This document shows positions 60,338-64,000 of a stretch of 64,000 bases of DNA, piece by piece. The stretch's first letter is position 1. Every line of letters begins with the position of its first letter. The DNA is taken from positions 269,571 to 333,570 of the forward strand of contig CAVSCE010000011.1 in NCBI GenBank assembly GCA_963726375.1, in the 5' to 3' direction. Position numbers and translations under genes: made by a program. The notes under the pieces are model-generated. The model was given only the letters and a program-made list of their open reading frames with translations, was not told the DNA's origin and ran no database searches. This DNA is from UTCFX2 sp963726375. Its GTDB lineage: Bacteria > Chloroflexota > Anaerolineae > Anaerolineales > UBA4823.

Positions 60338-60673
60338 TATCCTCTCCTGGTCGATTGCCTTTTGTCCTGATGGATCCTCGCTGCCCTGAAAAATCCGGTG
60401 TGCTTACCTGGTCCCTCAGGCCGCATCAAATGAATAAATCGGTAGAATGTATTACCAGGGTACTGGCATTCTACATTCGTATCTATCATATGCGACGAAA
60501 AAATAACAATATTGATTGCAAATGACTATATTGTCACAAAATTGGTAGCTGTGATCTTGAGGGTTCAGGAAGAATAAAGACAGGTGCGCCGTCGAAAGCT
60601 GCTCCGACTGAATTCGACCGTGGAGATCCTACCTGATTGCGGATTTATTTATAAGAATGAGGAATTTATTCGT
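60338..60673. other. Intergenic region before protein C and after the feo operon
   Basis: About 335 bases. GAATGTAGAATG on the minus strand near 60468-60478 resembles the -10 region of the other secreted-protein promoters. No gene is supported. A GC-rich hairpin, as expected at the end of an operon, is not clear. Confidence 0.4.
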
Positions 60674-61080
60674 TCAGATTGGGCACAGTAGAAATGTTGG
60701 AGAGCCTCTGCCTGGACCAGGTTCGCTTCCCCCCGCCCGCAAGCATCCTTCAGCCGCCGAAGGGCGGCTTCGCAGCGTTGCTGCGAATTCATTCGCCGGG
60801 ACCAGCACCCATACCTGCGCTGCGCTCTGACCCGGCGCGCAGCCCTTCGCATGCGGGCAGCCTGCGCAGGCTTGCCCTCGTAAGGGGGCCTGCCCTCGCA
60901 AGGGGGCTTGCTGCAAGGGGGCAGGCGCATGCAATTCTCCAGCCTTTTCAGGTAGCCCATCTGTTCCAGCCTTACGAGCATCTGGAGCGCCAGCGCCTCG
61001 CTCACATCCAGCCGCCTGGCCAGCTCGCCCAGGCTCCCGCACTCTCCACTTTTCACCAGCCTCAGCAGCTTCTCCAGCAT
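60674..61080 (-). CDS. feoC: FeoC-like winged-helix regulatory protein with Cys cluster
   Basis: About 135 residues, one indel. An N-terminal winged helix (MLEKLLRLVKSGECGSLGEL, SEALALQMLVRLEQMGYLKR) matches FeoC. The other frame then gives CAGCPHAKGCAPG and VWVLVP, the Cys cluster thought to hold an Fe-S centre in FeoC-like proteins. Between them is a repetitive stretch (PPCEGRPPYEGKPAQ) coded by short DNA repeats near 60880-60930. The ATG overlaps the FeoB stop by one base (TGATG). It probably senses iron or redox state and controls FeoB stability. The exact C-terminus is uncertain. Confidence 0.65.
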
Positions 61081-63126
61081 CACATCCCCCAACCGATCCA
61101 GCGTGCGCCCTGGTAGATCGCCACCCCAACCGCCATTGAGATGCCCAGCATCATCCCGACGCTCGCCAGCGTCCACTTCCACGAGCGCGTCTGCTGGCGG
61201 ATCGTCGCCACAGTCGCCAGGCAGGGGATGAACAGCACCTGCACCGCCAGGAAGGCCAGCGCCGCGGCGGGCACCAGCTGCCCGCTCAGCGCCGCATCCA
61301 GCCCGCCGGCCGCCCCGCCCGCCCCGTAGAGCACCGCCAGGGTCGGGATCGTGTTCTCCTTTCGGATGAAGCTCGCCAGCAGCGCCACCAGCATCGGCCA
61401 GCCCAGTCCCATCAGCGCCCCGAACGGCGCCAGCAGGCGCCCGAGCGACGCCATGATGCTGGTCTCGATCGACCCGCCGGGGAAGGTGGACAGCGCCCAC
61501 AGCACCACCGAGACGACCAGGATGATGCTGCCGGCCATCTGCAGGAAATCCACCAGCCGCACCCAGATCGAGCGGCCGATCGTCCGCCAATCGGGCTTGT
61601 GGTAGAGCGGCAGCTCCATGATGAAGGCGTTGTGCTCGCCGCCCAGCAGTCCTTCGTGCAGCAGCGTCCCCAGCGCCACGAGCACGACCAGGCTCAGCGC
61701 GACCAGTCCCCAGGCCACAAAGGCAGCCTGCGCCCCGAAAAATATCGGCGCCAGCAGCGTCACCACCGCCATCCGGGCCGTGCAGGGCACGAGCGGCGTG
61801 ATCAGGATCGTGGTCAGCCTTGCCTTGGGCAAATCGATCACCCGCGTCGCCATCACCGCCGGAACGTTGCATCCGAAACCCAGGAAGAGCGGCATGAAGC
61901 TCTGCCCGTGCAGCCCCATCCGGTGCATGAAGCGGTCCATCACGAAGGCCGCTCGAGCCATGTAACCGACTTCTTCCAGCAGCGCCAGCACCGCAAAAAA
62001 GATCAGCAGGATCGGCAGGAGCGTCAGCACGCTCCCCACACCGGCGAAGACCCCGTGGACGATCAGCCCGGAAATCCACGCTGGAGCATCCTGCAGCAGC
62101 TCGAATGCCCGCATTCCGCCCCTCGCGACCAGGTTCTGCTCCAGCCAGATCTGCAGCGGCGAGCCGAGCGCATACGTCAGCCAGAACAGCGCCCCCAGCA
62201 CCCCTGCCAGGATCCAAAGCCCCCAGAACGGGTGGGTAGCCGCCCGGTCGATTCGGTCGGTGAGCGTGAGCGTGCCCGGGTGCGGCCGCACCACGCCGCG
62301 CCGGATCGTCCGGGCGATCCAGTCATACCGCCCGCTCGCGATCGCCAGCATCGCGTCGTCGTGCTGGATCAGGATCGCACCCACGGCCTCCCAGCGCGCA
62401 CCCATCCACGCTCGAGCCAGCTGAGTGATCTCCTCGTCGCCTTCGAGCAGTTTAAGGCGATCCATTTGCTTGGGTAAGGCGGGGGACGAACCGATCGACC
62501 AGCAGCTCGATCTGCTCCAGGATCAGGGCATGGTCCGGGCGAATTTCGGGCCGGTTGGGCTTGAATTCGAGCTCTCCCACGCTGATTTTAACAGCGGCAT
62601 CGAGCAGCTCCTGGACGCCTTCCATCCGGGAGGCGGTCATCGCGACCACCGGCAGCCCCAGGCCGGCTGCCAGCTCATCGACATCGACCTGGATACCCTG
62701 CTGGGCGGCCAGGTCGACCATATTCACGCCGACCACAATCTGGAGGGGCAGCGCGAGCATTTCGGCGAGCAGGTAGAGGTTGTGCTCCAGCGTCGCCGCA
62801 TTGACGATCACCGCCGCCGCGTCTGGTCGGTCGAAGATCAGGGCTTTGCGCACCGACCGCTCTTCCTCGATCGTCCCGCTCAGGCCGTAGGTGCCCGGCA
62901 GGTCGATCACTTCGATCGCTGCGCCGTCAAGCTGGCAGAATGCGGTTTTTTGCTCGCTTGTTTTCCCGGGCCAGTTGCCGACGTATTGGGCGCTCCCGGT
63001 GACTTTATTGAAAATGGTTGACTTGCCGACGTTGGGTTGGCCGACCAGCGCCAGGCGCAGCGGGCTGATCATCTTCGCCGGTACAAGCGCAGAAACCAGC
63101 TCATTCGCAGGGAGCGTCGCTGCCAT
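61080..63126 (-). CDS. feoB: Ferrous iron transporter FeoB
   Basis: About 682 residues in two frames that meet near 62460. The G-protein domain has LVGQPNVGKSTIFN (G1), the IDLPGTYGLS motif (G3) and GVNMVDLA (G4). The membrane part has PFWGLWILAGVLGALFWLTY, FMHRMGLHGQSFMPLFLGFGCNVPAVMATR and FIRKENTIPTLAVLYG with gate-like segments. At the join the protein should read RL-YPSKWIALKLLEGDEE, recovered by adding bases in CCTTACC and AAACTG. The two parts are therefore one gene and not a true split FeoB. FeoB imports Fe2+ with GTP. It overlaps FeoA by 26 bases. Confidence 0.9.
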
Positions 63127-63409
63127 CGCGTCCCTTCCATTCGACCAGGATTTGAGACGCTTCTCCATGCCCGAGCGCCACCCTCGCCTCGCGCACGCAG
63201 GCGATCAGCGAACCCGGGCGGCAGTTCTGCAGGATGATGACCTCCACGCCCGGCGTAAACCCCAGCGCGGCCATCCGGCTGTGCAGCCCGCCTCCCCCGT
63301 GGATCTCAACCACCCTGCCGTGCTCCCCCGTGAGCATGTCGCACAGCGGGATCAATCCTGGCTGACTCTGTTTGCCTTCTCTTCGGCGTCTTCTGTGAGG
63401 TCGGAACAT
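63101..63409 (-). CDS. feoA: FeoA-family ferrous iron transport protein
   Basis: About 102 residues. An SH3-like FeoA fold is recognised by GEHGRVVEIHGGGGLHSRMAA, followed by LGFTPGVEVIILQNCRPGSL and an ARVALGHGEASQILVE tail. A basic N-terminal extension (FRPHRRRRREGKQS) is longer than usual. FeoA supports FeoB, and the overlap with FeoB implies coupled translation. The gene starts six bases after the fur stop codon. Confidence 0.85.
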   Translation of the reverse strand: MFRPHRRRRREGKQSQPGLIPLCDMLTGEHGRVVEIHGGGGLHSRMAALGFTPGVEVIILQNCRPGSLIACVREARVALGHGEASQILVEWKGRDGSDAPCE

Positions 63410-63415
63410 GCGTGC

Positions 63416-63847
63416 TTACCTTCTTTTAGTCTGGCACTCCGGGCAGTAGCCCTGGACGATCAGGTGAGTCTGCTCCACCCGGATGCCTTTGCTTTCGAGC
63501 CTCGGGACCACGGTTTCGCTGATCTCCGGCGCCTGGAATTCGATCACCTGCCGGCAGCCCAGGCAGGTGAAGTGATAATGCGCCTGTTCCGCTGCCGCCT
63601 CAAAATGCCCGTGCTCCTCGCCGAGCTTGTGCTCGTCGACCAGACCCAGGCTCTTCAGCAGCCCGAGCGTCCGGTAGACCGTTGCCAGGCTGATGCGCGG
63701 GTCGCTGTGACGGACCTGGTCGTGGATCGCTTCTGCGTCCAGGTGGTCCTGGCTCTGCTGCAGCACCTGCAGCACCAGCCGGCGTTGGTGGGTCATCCGC
63801 AGGTTGTTCTCTCGAACTGCCGCTTGAAAGCTGATCGTTGGGTCCAT
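63416..63847 (-). CDS. fur: Fur-family transcriptional regulator
   Basis: About 143 residues. A winged helix begins with RMTHQRRLVLQVLQQS and ISLATVYRTLGLLKSLGLV. The dimer domain follows with the His-rich metal site HYHFTCLGCRQVIEF (CxxC) and a second CPEC near the end. The two CxxC pairs suggest the structural zinc site. The ATG at 63847 is favoured over an upstream TTG. It is the first gene of the fur-feoA-feoB-feoC operon, so the regulator probably represses its own operon with Fe2+. Confidence 0.87.
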   Translation of the reverse strand: MDPTISFQAAVRENNLRMTHQRRLVLQVLQQSQDHLDAEAIHDQVRHSDPRISLATVYRTLGLLKSLGLVDEHKLGEEHGHFEAAAEQAHYHFTCLGCRQVIEFQAPEISETVVPRLESKGIRVEQTHLIVQGYCPECQTKRR

Positions 63848-63910
63848 GAGCGTACTTTTACTCGATTGGTTGTCTGAGATTAACAACCGGTTTTTTGTTT
63901 TTGGCCGTTA

Positions 63911-63935
63911 TTGATAATAATTATTATTAGCAATG
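63911..63935. promoter_or_regulatory. Fur-box-like palindrome upstream of fur-feo
   Basis: TTGATAATAATTATTATTAGCAAT is palindromic and resembles the GATAATGATAATCATTATC Fur consensus. It lies about 65 bases before the fur start codon, where an operator is expected. From here to the window end no gene is seen. Confidence 0.6.
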
Positions 63936-64000
63936 ATACCCCCAAAACGAGAAGAAATCAAGTGAAGGATGTCACAAATTTCGGATCGAAATCAATTCTT

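Noticed and set aside
60649..62217. Minus-strand 522-residue open frame across feoB and feoC
   Set aside because: Over feoB it reads the wrong frame (Ala/Gly/Arg-rich). Only its last part, the FeoC winged helix, is real coding sequence.
61080..63126. FeoB naturally split into a GTPase and a membrane protein
   Set aside because: The junction reads through to the conserved YPSKWIALKLLEGDEE after two one-base corrections, so it is one gene with indels.

Overview
The window looks like part of a free-living bacterial chromosome from the Chloroflexota, most likely class Anaerolineae. This rests on gene content, not on a marker phylogeny. The hints are large secreted beta-propeller and Ig/DUF11-type surface proteins ending in a short (F/L/Y)LPxIxR-like tail, Pro/Thr-rich lipoproteins, an LVIVD-repeat protein, a compact fur-feoA-feoB-feoC operon and sugar ABC loci carrying ROK kinases and SIS isomerases. 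I see no rRNA, tRNA, CRISPR array, phage gene or insertion sequence.

Many genes are broken by 1-2 nt insertions or deletions while the protein continues perfectly in another frame. Where I could read through, I give one gene spanning the parts. These look like uncorrected sequencing errors, densest at 36.2-42.7 kb, and not decay.

Layout. 0-12.4 kb: GNAT acetyltransferase, ICMT-like methyltransferase, ANT(6)-like nucleotidyltransferase, a lipoprotein, lactate permease with a CPBP protease, mutS2, an acyl-CoA dehydrogenase and an SH3-like lipoprotein. 12.5-18.1 kb: one giant secreted protein (minus strand) with a 2.66-kb internal duplication and a PKD-type C-terminus. 18.5-22.6 kb: lipoprotein esterase, malic enzyme behind a leader with a terminator, a four-helix-bundle protein and a thioredoxin-reductase-like flavoprotein lacking its redox cysteines. 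22.9-31.7 kb: a secreted redox/propeller cluster of multihaem cytochrome c, LVIVD propeller lipoprotein, a 14-repeat FG-GAP protein and a convergent PQQ-type sugar dehydrogenase.

32.0-34.7 kb is a minus-strand ROK kinase - SIS isomerase - class II aldolase operon. 35.2-44.9 kb (plus) holds DegV, a GH63-type glucosidase, a tiny Cys-rich membrane peptide, a complete sugar ABC importer and a second ROK-SIS pair. The parts suggest oligosaccharide uptake, hydrolysis, phosphorylation and isomerisation or deglycosylation of sugar phosphates. 45-54 kb: aminotransferase plus panB, a MacAB-like efflux operon, nitroreductase plus a YqhA-like membrane protein, an Fpg-like protein and a tandem universal stress protein, then a 0.4-kb repeat array. 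54.7-60.3 kb: three related secreted proteins in a row on the minus strand. 60.7-63.9 kb: the iron operon with a Fur-box-like palindrome.

The most interesting signal is a roughly 90-105-nt structured leader between a sigma-70-like promoter and the start codon of three secreted-protein genes (12.5-18.1, 54.8-56.2 and 56.7-58.1 kb), with a compensatory base change in its outer stem. I could not match it to a riboswitch class I know.
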